This document shows, piece after piece, positions 52,815 through 61,406 of a DNA stretch of 64,000 nucleotides (positions are counted from its first letter, which is position 1; every line of letters begins with the position of its first letter). The notes under the pieces are model-generated. The model made no database searches. It saw only the letters and a list, made by a program, of their open reading frames with translations, and was not told where the DNA came from. The DNA comes from Acidobacteriota bacterium (lineage in GTDB: Bacteria; Acidobacteriota; Terriglobia; Acidiferrales; UBA7541): assembly GCA_003223215.1 (NCBI GenBank), contig QHYH01000083.1:20651-84650 (forward strand), in the 5' to 3' direction. Made by a program: the position numbers and the translations under genes.

Positions 52815-53750
52815 ATGCGCAACTCATCCCGTCGCCAATTCGTAAAATCCTCCATCGCTGCCACGTTCGCCGCCGGCCTCGAAACGAGCCTTTCGCGATC
52901 CATGCTTCGAGAATCCGCCTTGCTGGGCGAAACGGCAGCGACTGTCCCCGCGGATTCCGCCGCCATCAAAAAAGGCGTCCTCCTCGAAATGCTACCCGAC
53001 AAACTCAGCTACGCCGATCGCTTCAAGATGGCGCGCGAGGTTGGCTTCGAGGTCGTCCAGGCCCCCACTACCCCGGACGAGCAAATCGCTGAAGAAATCA
53101 AAAAAGCTACCGACGCTGCTTCCATTCGAATCGACTCGGTGATGAACATGGACCACTGGAAGTATCCGCTCTCTTCGAGCGATCCCGCGGTCGTGGACAG
53201 AAGTCTCGCCGGCATGCGCACCTCCCTCCACAACGCCAAGCTCTGGGGCGCAGACGCCGTGCTGCTTGTTCCCGCGGTCGTCGATCCGCAAACCTCCTAC
53301 CGCGACGCCTGGACGCGCTCCCAGGCACAAATCCGCAGACTGATTCCGCTTGCAGAAGAACTGAAAGTCGTCATCGCCATCGAGGAAGTCTGGAACAAAT
53401 TCCTGCTTAGTCCACTCGAAATGGCCGCCTACATAGACGAGTTTCACAGCCAATGGATCAAGTCCTGGTTCGACGTGGGCAACGTCGTGCTTTATGGCTA
53501 TCCCCAGGATTGGATTCGCACGCTCGGCAAGCGCATCATCAAGGTCCATCTGAAAGATTTCAAGCGCAAGGAAAACGGTTACGCGTGGGTGAACCTCGGC
53601 GAGGGCGACGTGGACTGGCGCGCCGTGCGCCAGGCCTTCGGTGAGATCGGTTTCGCCGGCAGCGCCACCGTCGAGCTCGAGCGCGGCGATGAAGCCTATC
53701 TCCGCGACGTCAGCAATCGCGTTGACCGCCTGCTCCTCGCCCGCCCCTGA
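52815..53750 (+). CDS. Second Tat-exported sugar isomerase/epimerase-like TIM-barrel protein
   Basis: A 311-residue protein. Tat-type signal SSRRQFVKSSIAATFAAG, then a xylose-isomerase-like barrel with VIAIEEVWNKFLLSP, SWFDVGNVVLYGYP, IIKVHLKDFKRKENG and ATVELERGDEAYL, which supply the Glu/Asp/His metal site. It is distantly related to the isomerase at 50271-51284 and probably acts in the same periplasmic sugar pathway. The gene follows the oxidoreductase by 90 bp. Confidence 0.84.
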   Translation: MRNSSRRQFVKSSIAATFAAGLETSLSRSMLRESALLGETAATVPADSAAIKKGVLLEMLPDKLSYADRFKMAREVGFEVVQAPTTPDEQIAEEIKKATDAASIRIDSVMNMDHWKYPLSSSDPAVVDRSLAGMRTSLHNAKLWGADAVLLVPAVVDPQTSYRDAWTRSQAQIRRLIPLAEELKVVIAIEEVWNKFLLSPLEMAAYIDEFHSQWIKSWFDVGNVVLYGYPQDWIRTLGKRIIKVHLKDFKRKENGYAWVNLGEGDVDWRAVRQAFGEIGFAGSATVELERGDEAYLRDVSNRVDRLLLARP

Positions 53751-53797
53751 CGACAGAGTGCCTTTTTGGCATTGCGCCAAAGCAAGGAAGGCGTAAC

Positions 53798-54625
53798 ATG
53801 CCGGGAATGCCCATCGTTGAAAAGCACGCGCCCGGCGATTTTTGCTGGATGGAGCTGGCCACGACGGACCATGCCGGTGCCAAAAAATTCTACTCGGAAC
53901 TGTTCGCCTGGAGCTTCACCGAATCTCCCATCGGCCCAAATGAGTTCTACACCATGTTCAAGGTGGACGGCCGCGATGTAGGAGCCGCGTGCAGGCTGGA
54001 CGCCGAGCAGCAAAAGCAAGGCGTTCCGGCGCACTGGAATCTCTACGTCGCCGTGGAGAATGCGGACGCCGCTGTAGGCCGCGCGGCGGAGCTAGGCGGG
54101 AAAGTGCTGGCCCCGCCGCTAGATGTGTTCGACGCTGGGCGAATGGCTGTTCTCGAGGACCCCACCGGTGCGGCTTTCAGGGTGTGGCAGGCCAAGCGGC
54201 ACAGGGGGTTCGGCATCAAGGGAGTTCCAGGCTCGTTTTGCGTGGCGGACCTCAGCACCCCCGAGCAAGAAGCCGCCAGCCGCTTCTACGAGCGGCTTTT
54301 TGGATGGCGCATCGGGAAAGAAGACGAAACAGCGGGGCACAACTACTACCATCTCTTCAACCACGATGAATTCATTGGCGGCATTCTTCCGCCCGCGTTT
54401 CGCGATCCGGCGGCACCGCCCTACTGGCAGATTTATTTGCAGGTGTCCGATTGCGATACGAGCGCCGCTAAAGCCAAAAATCTTGGCGCGCAACTCTTTA
54501 TGCCGCCCATGCCGATTGAAGGTATCGGACGCATGGCCGCGCTGGCGGATCCGCAAGGCGCCGCGTTCGCGATCTTCGAAGCCTTCAGCCGTGCCGCCGA
54601 AACGGCAAACGGGAAAGGCCCTTAG
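53798..54625 (+). CDS. Two-domain VOC (glyoxalase-like) protein
   Basis: A 275-residue protein with two VOC domains. The first is PGDFCWMELATTDHAGAKKFYSELFAW...GRMAVLEDPTGAAFRVWQ; the second is GSFCVADLSTPEQEAASRFYERLFGW...GIGRMAALADPQGAAFAIFE. It belongs to the CFP30B-like group of soluble VOC proteins, often annotated as hydroxylase or glyoxalase without proof. GGAAGG lies before the ATG at 53798; the internal ATG at 53807 is possible. It is a separate gene, with no operon partner. Confidence 0.82.
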   Translation: MPGMPIVEKHAPGDFCWMELATTDHAGAKKFYSELFAWSFTESPIGPNEFYTMFKVDGRDVGAACRLDAEQQKQGVPAHWNLYVAVENADAAVGRAAELGGKVLAPPLDVFDAGRMAVLEDPTGAAFRVWQAKRHRGFGIKGVPGSFCVADLSTPEQEAASRFYERLFGWRIGKEDETAGHNYYHLFNHDEFIGGILPPAFRDPAAPPYWQIYLQVSDCDTSAAKAKNLGAQLFMPPMPIEGIGRMAALADPQGAAFAIFEAFSRAAETANGKGP

Positions 54626-54688
54626 CCGCTAGCGTGCCGTTTTCTGCGGTGAATAGCTGGTGACCCACATTTCTAGGGCCGTTCATGC

Positions 54689-55336
54689 CTAGCTCGCCGG
54701 CGCCGGAACCTGCGGCCTTTCGCTCGGCGCGCTGGCCGCCAGATCCGTCCCGCAGTACGGACAGAACTTGTCGAGTTCCGCCACCTCGCGCTTGCACTGG
54801 GGGCAGGACGGTTGCAGGTTGCATTTGCAGTTGGGGCAGAAATTGAACCGCGCGCTGACCGACGCGCCGCACTGCGGACACGCGTAGGGCAGCGGCTCGC
54901 GCATCAGAAAATAGATAACCAGGCCGATGAGCCCCCAGGTGGGCAGAAAAATGAGGATCAAAATAGTCCAGATAAAGGAGTTCATTCCGCGGCGGGCCGC
55001 ATCGCGATTGACGTATGCCGTCAGGAAGATGAAGGCCGCGAAGAAGATGCTGATCAGCGTGATGGTGCCGGCAAGGGCAAGCGAAGCCAGCACCAGGTGA
55101 CCGTGCTCGCTGAGTTCCGGTGGAAAAATCTGGTCGCCGCGCTCCGGGGCGGTCAGGTTCACCAAAAGCGCGATGCCCTGTGTCACGACAAAGAGCACAA
55201 TGACTAGAACGATCAGCCAGCGGGGAATGATGCGAAACTCATCGGCAAAACGCAGCTTCTCCTTTTTCCGGCGAACGCGCATCAGCCGCATTCGTTCATT
55301 GAAGGAACTGGTCACTTTTTGCGAGTAATCCGCCAT
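54689..55336 (-). CDS. Zinc-ribbon membrane protein
   Basis: A 215-residue protein. The N-terminal half is basic, followed by three hydrophobic helices (WLIVLVIVLFVVTQGIALLV, ITLISIFFAAFIFLTAYV and FIWTILILIFLPTWGLIGLVIYFL). The C-terminus holds two zinc ribbons (CPQCGASVSARFNFCPNC, CPQCKREVAELDKFCPYC). The last membrane segment resembles the phospholipase D N-terminal (PLDc_N) type. The role is unknown, possibly in envelope sensing. It stands before the anti-sigma gene on the same strand, 117 bp away. Confidence 0.75.
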   Translation of the reverse strand: MADYSQKVTSSFNERMRLMRVRRKKEKLRFADEFRIIPRWLIVLVIVLFVVTQGIALLVNLTAPERGDQIFPPELSEHGHLVLASLALAGTITLISIFFAAFIFLTAYVNRDAARRGMNSFIWTILILIFLPTWGLIGLVIYFLMREPLPYACPQCGASVSARFNFCPNCKCNLQPSCPQCKREVAELDKFCPYCGTDLAASAPSERPQVPAPAS

Positions 55337-55453
55337 CTTCTTTCCTGTTCTGCCACGCGCGTAATCTAGGGAAGCCTGCGAAACATTGCGACTTTCCCAA
55401 CTGCTATCCTCCCGGGCGGTAGAAGGCAGTTGCTCCCCGCGGCGAACCCTCTC

Positions 55454-55945
55454 TCAACGGCCCGGTTTCATCCAATCGGGCTCGCCCGGGTGCCGCGCGG
55501 CTTCTAGCAGCAACACCATCACGGCGAACAGCGCCGGAATCGTCCACCAAAGGCCGAAACCGATTTCGAGGACCAGCTTGGGTGCGCCGGTAAGCTTGCC
55601 AAACCACTCGAACACCCGCCAGACGAAGGGCGCGCTGGCAATGCCAAAAACCCAGGAAGCCGAACACGCGAGCCAAAGCATTCGTCGCTTAGGTTCGCGC
55701 TCGCGCAGTTCCATGGCGCGCAGCCGCACGCGGAATTGTGTCCGGCTGGCAAGATCGGCCGGCAGCGGGATCGCAGCCGCGCGCAGCGAGCGCAACGCGC
55801 GATCCATCTGGCGCGCGTGTTCACTGCAAAAGGCGCAGTCCTCGCAATGGGTGCTGAGCCACTCGCGCTCGGCATCGGCAAGGCCCCCCTCCACTCTGGC
55901 TTTGGCAACGAGTTCGAAGGCGCGCTCGTGTAGGTTCCCGCTCAT
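55454..55945 (-). CDS. Membrane anti-sigma factor with zinc-binding ZAS-type motif
   Basis: A 163-residue protein from the ATG at 55945, overlapping the sigma stop as ATGA. The N-terminal zinc motif H-x3-C-x2-C (WLSTHCEDCAFC) is that of ZAS anti-sigma factors. Two hydrophobic segments follow (MLWLACSASWVFGIASAPFVW and GFGLWWTIPALFAVMVLLL). It should hold the adjacent ECF sigma factor at the membrane until a signal arrives. A longer open frame to 56293 lies over the sigma gene and is not real. Confidence 0.85.
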   Translation of the reverse strand: MSGNLHERAFELVAKARVEGGLADAEREWLSTHCEDCAFCSEHARQMDRALRSLRAAAIPLPADLASRTQFRVRLRAMELREREPKRRMLWLACSASWVFGIASAPFVWRVFEWFGKLTGAPKLVLEIGFGLWWTIPALFAVMVLLLEAARHPGEPDWMKPGR

Positions 55946-56628
55946 GCACCACCTTGTTGGAAGGCCCCGCGCAACGCATCCAGCCCGCGATACAGCCGCG
56001 ACTTCACCGTTGATACCGGAATGCTCAGCACTCCCGCCATCTCTTCGATTTGCAATTCTTCCTGGAAACGCAAAACCAGTACCTCGCGGTAAATCGCGGG
56101 AATTTTCTTGAGCGAAGCCTGCAGGTCCTCCTGACTCTCCTGGGCCAGCACTTGATCGAACGGCGAAGGCTCGTTTCGATCGGCAACCTGCAACGGCTTC
56201 TCCTGCTCGGGAGCGATGAGCGCGTCCAGGCTGTGCGCCTTTTTCGTGCGCTGCCAGTCGATCACCAGGTGCCGAGCGATGGCGAAAAGCCACCCTTCGA
56301 ACTTCGATTTTCCGTCATACTGGTGGCCGCGCTCGAGCACGCGGATCCAAGTCTCCTGAAAAAAGTCCTCCGCCCGCGCTTTGTCTCCGGTAATGTACAT
56401 GAGGTAGCGGAACAGCCGGTATTGATACTGCTCGATCAGCCGGTCCAGCAGGTCGGGATCGCGGCGCTGCAAGCCGCGCGCGATGCGTTTTGCTTCATCG
56501 CGCATCAGCGTGGAGAACGTGACGGCCGGCCCGAAGACCCCGAGACTCCCGAAAAGGTTCAGAGCCGCAAAGAGAGGCGTGGCCGAGCCAGCTTGCTTGG
56601 CGGTCGGACATGAGTTCGTGGCGTTCAT
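55942..56628 (-). CDS. ECF-type RNA polymerase sigma factor
   Basis: A 228-residue sigma-70 family protein with region 2 (YQYRLFRYLMYITGDKARAEDFFQETWIRVLERGHQYDGKSKFEGWLFAIARH) and region 4 (LKKIPAIYREVLVLRFQEELQIEEMAGVLSIPVSTVKSRLYRGL). The first 40 residues are less typical, so a start at the ATG at 56505 is possible. The gene ends in an ATGA overlap with its anti-sigma gene, the usual pairing. Its targets are unknown. Confidence 0.9.
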   Translation of the reverse strand: MNATNSCPTAKQAGSATPLFAALNLFGSLGVFGPAVTFSTLMRDEAKRIARGLQRRDPDLLDRLIEQYQYRLFRYLMYITGDKARAEDFFQETWIRVLERGHQYDGKSKFEGWLFAIARHLVIDWQRTKKAHSLDALIAPEQEKPLQVADRNEPSPFDQVLAQESQEDLQASLKKIPAIYREVLVLRFQEELQIEEMAGVLSIPVSTVKSRLYRGLDALRGAFQQGGA

Positions 56629-57022
56629 TCTAACTGCTATACGCGCCCGCGTTAGAAAAAGACGCAGGAAACGCTTGGAGATGCTAATCAGCGCTAAGGG
56701 CTTTAGTTTTATTGGGTTGCAAGGAACTTTGGAGCACCCGCACCTTGGTGTTACCAGGTGGGCCGCAAAGCTCGGCGTTTTTGGGCCGAGGATATAATGA
56801 GGATATAAGGCCTCTCTTTCTTTTCCTTCCGAACTGCTCTATATTTCTCCTTCTGTCCGAACGACCTATGGGCGGGCAGCCCAAACGTAAAGCCTCTTCG
56901 TGGTCCTCCGCTGAAGTAGGGCGGTTGTGGGAGGAACCCACCGAAGCCATCTCGGGACAACAAACCGAGAGGCCGTAGGAATCCTCGCCGCTTGCGGCGG
57001 GGAGGATGTCAAACTGCCGGTT
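56629..57022. promoter_or_regulatory. Divergent intergenic region with hairpins and a TATAAT element
   Basis: 394 bp between the sigma gene and the zinc-ribbon gene. CTCGGC/GCCGAG (56771-56776/56785-56790) forms a hairpin just before TATAAT (56793-56798). ATCCTCGCCGC at 56981-56991 can pair with the bases up to 57007, GCGGC-GG-GAGGAT, burying the GGAGG that precedes the downstream gene. No coding sequence is supported. Confidence 0.4.
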
Positions 57023-57718
57023 ATGTTTTGCCCACAGTGCCGCGTCTGCTACCGAGCCGGGTTCACGCACTGCACCGACTGCGACGTGGATCTGGTCGAC
57101 GAACTGCCGCTGGCGCAAGCGGAGGTGTTCGAATCGAATCCCGGCAACGAAGAAGATCCGTTTTGTGCGTTTTGGCAAGGTGACGACCCGCGCTTGCACG
57201 CCGAGCTTTCGACGGTCCTCGACGAAGCGGGAATTCCCCACACGACGGTCCGCCGCGAAGACCATCTTTTCAATCTAAGAAACTTTCCGGCCTTCCAGAT
57301 TGGCGTGCCGTTTTCCATGTTCGAAAAAGCAGAAACCGCGGTGAAGGACGCCTACGAAATGGACGTTTCCGGTGCCGATGCCGCCCAATCGCTCAACCCG
57401 CCGGCTCTTATGCCGGATCGTTCAAGAGTCGTTCAAAAGCTTCTCGAAACGCTCACGCCGTCCAAAGAAGAAAACATCCCAGGTCCGCCGGAAGCCGGCG
57501 ATGACGCCGAGTGGGAATCGGAAGGCGGCGGAATCGAAGTCTGGTCCGGCGAAGACACTGCACTCGGCGACATGCTTGTGGCATCTCTCCGCGAAAACAA
57601 GATTCGCGTCCGCCGCGAGACCTCACATGGCCGGCAATCCGTGCTGGCCTCCTCGGAGGAGGAAGCAAGGGCCCGGGAAATCGTAAAAGAGGTTGTGGAA
57701 GGCGTGCCGCCGGAGTGA
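57023..57718 (+). CDS. Zinc-ribbon protein with putative DUF2007-like signal-transducing domain
   Basis: A 231-residue protein from the ATG at 57023. The N-terminus is a zinc ribbon (MFCPQCRVCYRAGFTHCTDC). Two copies of a small alpha/beta domain follow: AELSTVLDEAGIPHTTVRRE...FEKAETAVKDAYE and LGDMLVASLRENKIRVRRET...SSEEEARAREIVKEVVEG. These resemble DUF2007-type folds, whose function is unknown. The true start could be further upstream; the GGAGG at 57001 is 17 bases away, an unusually long spacing. The next gene on the plus strand begins 76 bp later. Confidence 0.7.
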   Translation: MFCPQCRVCYRAGFTHCTDCDVDLVDELPLAQAEVFESNPGNEEDPFCAFWQGDDPRLHAELSTVLDEAGIPHTTVRREDHLFNLRNFPAFQIGVPFSMFEKAETAVKDAYEMDVSGADAAQSLNPPALMPDRSRVVQKLLETLTPSKEENIPGPPEAGDDAEWESEGGGIEVWSGEDTALGDMLVASLRENKIRVRRETSHGRQSVLASSEEEARAREIVKEVVEGVPPE

Positions 57719-57794
57719 GCAAAATGTTTTGCCCCGAAGATTCCACCGTCGCGCGGCCGTACCTGCGCGCAGGTAAACAGGCCCGGAGCGAAGC

Positions 57795-58415
57795 GTGAAG
57801 CAAGCCACGGTCGGCTTTCGGGCGCATTCGGGTTGGGCCGCGATGGTCGCGGTCTCGGTAGAGAAGGGCGCGCCGACCGTTCTTGCGCGGGAACGCATCG
57901 AACTCGTCGAAACGTTTACTTACCGCTTCCGGCAGCCGTACCACACCGCGGAAAAACTGCCGCTCGGCGAAGCCCGCAAATTTGTTGCGCTCGTGGAAGT
58001 TGAAGCGGCCCGGCTCGCCCATCGCGCCATTCACAAGCTGCAATCCGAGCTCGAGAGGCAGGGCATCCAGGCGACGAGCTGCAGCTTGCTGATGGCTTCC
58101 GGAAAAACGCTTCCGAACTTAGAGAAAATCCTCGCATCACACGCGCTGATTCACACCGCCGACGGAGAACTCTTCCGCGAAGCCCTTTCCTCTGCGGCGA
58201 AACGTTCCGGGCTCGCCACCGTCAAAATAAGAGAGCGGCGACTTTTGGAGATCGCCGAGCAAGCGTTGCGCACCGGGCCTGCCGCGCTGCTGCGCCGACT
58301 TGGAGAACTGGGAAGGCCTTTCGGCGCGCCGTGGTCGCAGGATGAAAAATTCGCCACGCTTGCGGCATGGCTCGCGTTGCGCGGCCTCCCGACTAGCGCC
58401 CAGGAAATTCCTTGA
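57795..58415 (+). CDS. Conserved-looking hypothetical protein
   Basis: A 206-residue protein from a GTG at 57795. The N-terminal strand-rich part (ATVGFRAHSGWAAMVAVSVEKGAPTVLARERIELVE) resembles the start of an actin/RNase H-like fold. A long helix (ARKFVALVEVEAARLAHRAIHKLQSELERQG) and the remainder (LPNLEKILASHALIHTADGELFREALSSAAKRSG) follow. I do not recognise a named family. It is probably cytoplasmic. Confidence 0.6.
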   Translation: MKQATVGFRAHSGWAAMVAVSVEKGAPTVLARERIELVETFTYRFRQPYHTAEKLPLGEARKFVALVEVEAARLAHRAIHKLQSELERQGIQATSCSLLMASGKTLPNLEKILASHALIHTADGELFREALSSAAKRSGLATVKIRERRLLEIAEQALRTGPAALLRRLGELGRPFGAPWSQDEKFATLAAWLALRGLPTSAQEIP

Positions 58416-58856
58416 GCGCCTGGCCGGTGCGGCGAGGCGCACTGAGAATCTGGCGACGTGCTTCCCCCGGGAACGCACAGAAAACACACAATTCCCTGCC
58501 TGATGGAGAACCAGCCCAGCCATTCACCCTAGGGAGCCAGGAGAAAAGTGTTGGTAGTTCTTCCTCCCTTGCGCTGTAGTAAGCTCCCGCGCGAAATCTT
58601 TTTTGCCCCTCGTGCAAGGCCGGGTTTAGGCAGGCCTTTACGACTTCGAGCTGCGGTCCTATCTCGCTTGGTGCCACAAGTGAGCTGGCAGCCACGGTTC
58701 CAGGTTGCGCGTTTGCGGATTGGACGGGCGACAACCGAAAGCGGATCGCGTATATCCTTGATGCCCTCAGCGATGCGAAATAGCGTTTCCTTCGGAGGGA
58801 TCAGCCGAAGGCAAACTTATTCCCGGAGCAAGGGTGCCCGGCAACGGAGAGGCGAA
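58416..58856. promoter_or_regulatory. Leader region of the 3-hydroxyacyl-CoA dehydrogenase gene with an inverted repeat
   Basis: 441 bp without a supported gene. CCTTCGG (58789-58795) and CCGAAGG (58805-58811) form a hairpin with a 9-nt loop; with a one-base bulge the stem extends to GTTT/AAAC. It ends 45 bp before the start codon and lacks a U-run. Operator or mRNA hairpin are both possible. Confidence 0.4.
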
Positions 58857-59717
58857 ATGGCCATCGATTCGATCAAGAGCGTGGCGGTGCTGGGTGCGGG
58901 AACCATGGGCAACGGCATCGCACAGGTGTTTGCACGCGCGGGATACCAGGTGATTTTGCGCGACGTGGAGCAACGCTTTCTCGATCGCGCGCTCGAGACC
59001 ATCGCAAAGAATCTCGATCGAGAAATCAAAAAAGGAAAATTGCCGGAAAGGGACAAGGGAGCGGTTTTGAAGCGTCTCGAGCCGGTAACCGACATGAGCG
59101 CAATTGCGGCGGCGGATTTTATTGTCGAGGCCGTGCCGGAAAAAATCGAAATCAAGCGCGCAGTGCTCGGCGAAGCGGATCGCCTTGCGCGGCCGGAAGT
59201 GATTCTCGCAAGCAACACGTCATCGATCTCGATGACCACGCTCGCGGCGACGACGAAGCGGCCGGACCGCTTTGTAGGCATGCACTTCATGAACCCCGTG
59301 CCGGTGATGGTGCTTGTGGAAGTGATTCGCGCGCTCGAGACGAGCGACGTGACGTTTGAAACAACCATGAAGCTCGCAGAGAAACTCGGAAAAAACCCGG
59401 TGGCGGTAAATGACGCGCCTGGCTTCGTTTCGAATCGCGTGCTGATGCCGCTGATCAACGAAGCGGTGTACTGCGTGATGGAGGGCGTCGCGAGTGTGGA
59501 AGCTGTCGACGCGGTGATGAAGACGGGCATGAACCATCCGATGGGGCCGTTGGAGCTGGCGGATTTCATTGGGCTGGATGTTTGCATGGACATCTTGCAG
59601 GTCCTGCAGGAAGGTTTGGGCGATCCCAAGTATCGCGCCTGTCCGCTGCTGAAGAAATACGTGGCCGCGGGCTGGCTCGGCCGCAAATCCGGCCGCGGGT
59701 TTTATAAGTATTCTTGA
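58857..59717 (+). CDS. 3-hydroxybutyryl-CoA (3-hydroxyacyl-CoA) dehydrogenase
   Basis: A 286-residue enzyme from the ATG at 58857 (GGAGAGG upstream). Rossmann motif [22 protein letters not shown], catalytic segment [17 protein letters not shown] with the active-site His, and the C-terminal helical domain ([41 protein letters not shown]) are all present. It oxidises 3-hydroxyacyl-CoA with NAD. It could serve in the last steps of the box pathway with the thiolase, but the gene is far from both. Confidence 0.93.
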   Translation: MAIDSIKSVAVLGAGTMGNGIAQVFARAGYQVILRDVEQRFLDRALETIAKNLDREIKKGKLPERDKGAVLKRLEPVTDMSAIAAADFIVEAVPEKIEIKRAVLGEADRLARPEVILASNTSSISMTTLAATTKRPDRFVGMHFMNPVPVMVLVEVIRALETSDVTFETTMKLAEKLGKNPVAVNDAPGFVSNRVLMPLINEAVYCVMEGVASVEAVDAVMKTGMNHPMGPLELADFIGLDVCMDILQVLQEGLGDPKYRACPLLKKYVAAGWLGRKSGRGFYKYS

Positions 59718-60272
59718 GGCGAAACTCCAGGCCATTTTGCGACATGCCGCCTAGCGAACATAAAGCGAATAACAATATTTGCTTTTTATTCGCCTGTATG
59801 TTACCGTGCCCTTGCCCGTTTTCAACAGGTGTGCCATGCACGGTTTTGCGAGCAATGTTCTAAGCTGTGAGGAGCGCGAGAGGCAGGTATCTGTCCCGGC
59901 TGCGGCATCTGAGCTGTCGGGAACCGGTGGAGTTGGATGCGCGCGAAAGGAGCAAGCACGGCTCGCGAACCATGAGGTGGGGCGCACGGTTGCGGGCGGT
60001 AATCTTGATCGCGCGGCAAAAGAAACCCGCGGGCCTAAGGCCCCGAGCCAGGAGCGGGCTCCGGATGCGGCGATCAGGAGAAGAGGCGCAGGCCACAAAA
60101 CAGGCTAGCTCGGTTACAAGGGGTGGTAAATTCTCGATTTCGTGACCTCCCCGAGAACGGATCCGGAGCTTCTCCCGGCGCCGTGATTGGTTCTGGCTAG
60201 GGGCTATTGGCTCCGCTGCCCGCCACGGCGGTGCAGCTTTAAGTTTCCTACTTTCCTCGACCGAGGTGTGAA
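59718..60272 (+). other. Long non-coding region upstream of recA with repeats and a structured GC-rich core
   Basis: 555 bp without a convincing gene. At the left, GCGAATAA (59765-59772) and TTATTCGC (59786-59793) form an inverted repeat, and ATTTGCTTTTTATTCGCC (59777-59794) matches the motif before the second DinB gene at 16 of 18 bases. Between about 59905 and 60068 the RNA could form one long interrupted hairpin: GCAUC-u-GAGC (59905-59914) with GCUC-cg-GAUGC (60058-60068), and UCGGG with CCCGA inside. A small non-coding RNA, for example 6S-like, is possible but not shown. Confidence 0.35.
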
Positions 60273-61406
60273 ATGGCAGACGAGAAATACAAGTTGCTTG
60301 AAGCGGCGATCTCGCAGATCGAGAAGTCGTACGGCAAAGGCTCGATCATGCGGCTAGGCAGCCGGGACGTGCTGGTGCCCGTCAGCGTGATCCCCAGCGG
60401 ATGCCTGTCGCTGGACGCGGCGCTCGGCGTCGGCGGCTTCCCGCGCGGCCGCGTCATCGAGGTTTACGGCCCGGAGTCCGGCGGCAAAACGACGCTAACG
60501 CTGCACATCATCGCTGAGGCGCAGAAGCTCGGCGGACAGGCCGCGTTCATCGATGCGGAGCATGCGCTCGATCCGGTGTATGCGCGGAAGCTGGGCGTGG
60601 ACGTGGACAATTTGCTCGTGTCGCAACCGGACAACGGCGAGCAGGCACTGGAAATCGCGGAAACGCTGATCCGCTCGGGCGGCGTGGACGTGGTGGTGGT
60701 GGACTCGGTGGCCGCGCTTGTCCCGAAGGCGGAATTAGAAGGTGAAATGGGAGAGCCGCAGATGGGCTTGCAGGCGCGGCTGATGTCGCAAGCGCTGCGC
60801 AAACTGACGGCCATCGTCTCGAAGTCCCGCACCTGCCTGATTTTCATCAACCAGATTCGCGAAAAAATTGGCGTGATGTTCGGCAATCCTGAGACGACCA
60901 CGGGAGGGCGCGCGCTGAAGTTTTATGCGTCCATGCGCGTGGACATCCGGCGCGTGCAGTCGATCAAAGAAGGCGACAAGGTCGTGGGTTCGCGAACGCG
61001 CGGCAAAGTGGTGAAGAACAAAGTCGCAGCCCCGTTCCGCGAAGCGGAATTCGACATTCTCTATGGCGAAGGCATTTCGCGCGAAGGCGACTTGATCGAC
61101 CTCGGCGTGGACAAAGGCTTGATCGAGAAGTCGGGAACGTGGTTTAGCTTTGGCGGGGAACGCATGGGGCAGGGCCGCGAGAATGCGCGCATTTTCCTGA
61201 AGGAAAACACGGACATTCGCGAAAAGCTGGAACATGCGCTGCGCAAGAAGCTCGAAATTCCTCAGCCGGGCAATTCCAGTGCGGGTTCCGGAGCGAACGG
61301 CCACGCCTCTGCGGCTCCAGCTACGACCCATGGCGAAAAGCCACCGGTGAAAACAGCCGCAGCAGCGGCGGGAGCGGAGGCCGCGAAGGCGCGGCCCGCA
61401 CGCTAA
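60273..61406 (+). CDS. recA: RecA recombinase
   Basis: A 377-residue protein with the full RecA core: Walker A GPESGGKT (66-73, with Gly where many have Ser), [23 protein letters not shown], Walker [13 protein letters not shown], the L1/L2 region ([49 protein letters not shown]) and a C-terminal domain. The tail is long and rich in Ala and Lys. It forms filaments on single-stranded DNA for recombination and the SOS response. The start has GAGGTG upstream. No recX lies downstream; the next gene is a penicillin-binding protein. Confidence 0.98.
   Translation: MADEKYKLLEAAISQIEKSYGKGSIMRLGSRDVLVPVSVIPSGCLSLDAALGVGGFPRGRVIEVYGPESGGKTTLTLHIIAEAQKLGGQAAFIDAEHALDPVYARKLGVDVDNLLVSQPDNGEQALEIAETLIRSGGVDVVVVDSVAALVPKAELEGEMGEPQMGLQARLMSQALRKLTAIVSKSRTCLIFINQIREKIGVMFGNPETTTGGRALKFYASMRVDIRRVQSIKEGDKVVGSRTRGKVVKNKVAAPFREAEFDILYGEGISREGDLIDLGVDKGLIEKSGTWFSFGGERMGQGRENARIFLKENTDIREKLEHALRKKLEIPQPGNSSAGSGANGHASAAPATTHGEKPPVKTAAAAAGAEAAKARPAR

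Noticed and set aside
59779-60108. A 109-residue plus-strand open frame upstream of recA
   Set aside because: It begins with a non-ATG codon inside an inverted repeat, has irregular composition and no domain; the region looks more like structured RNA.
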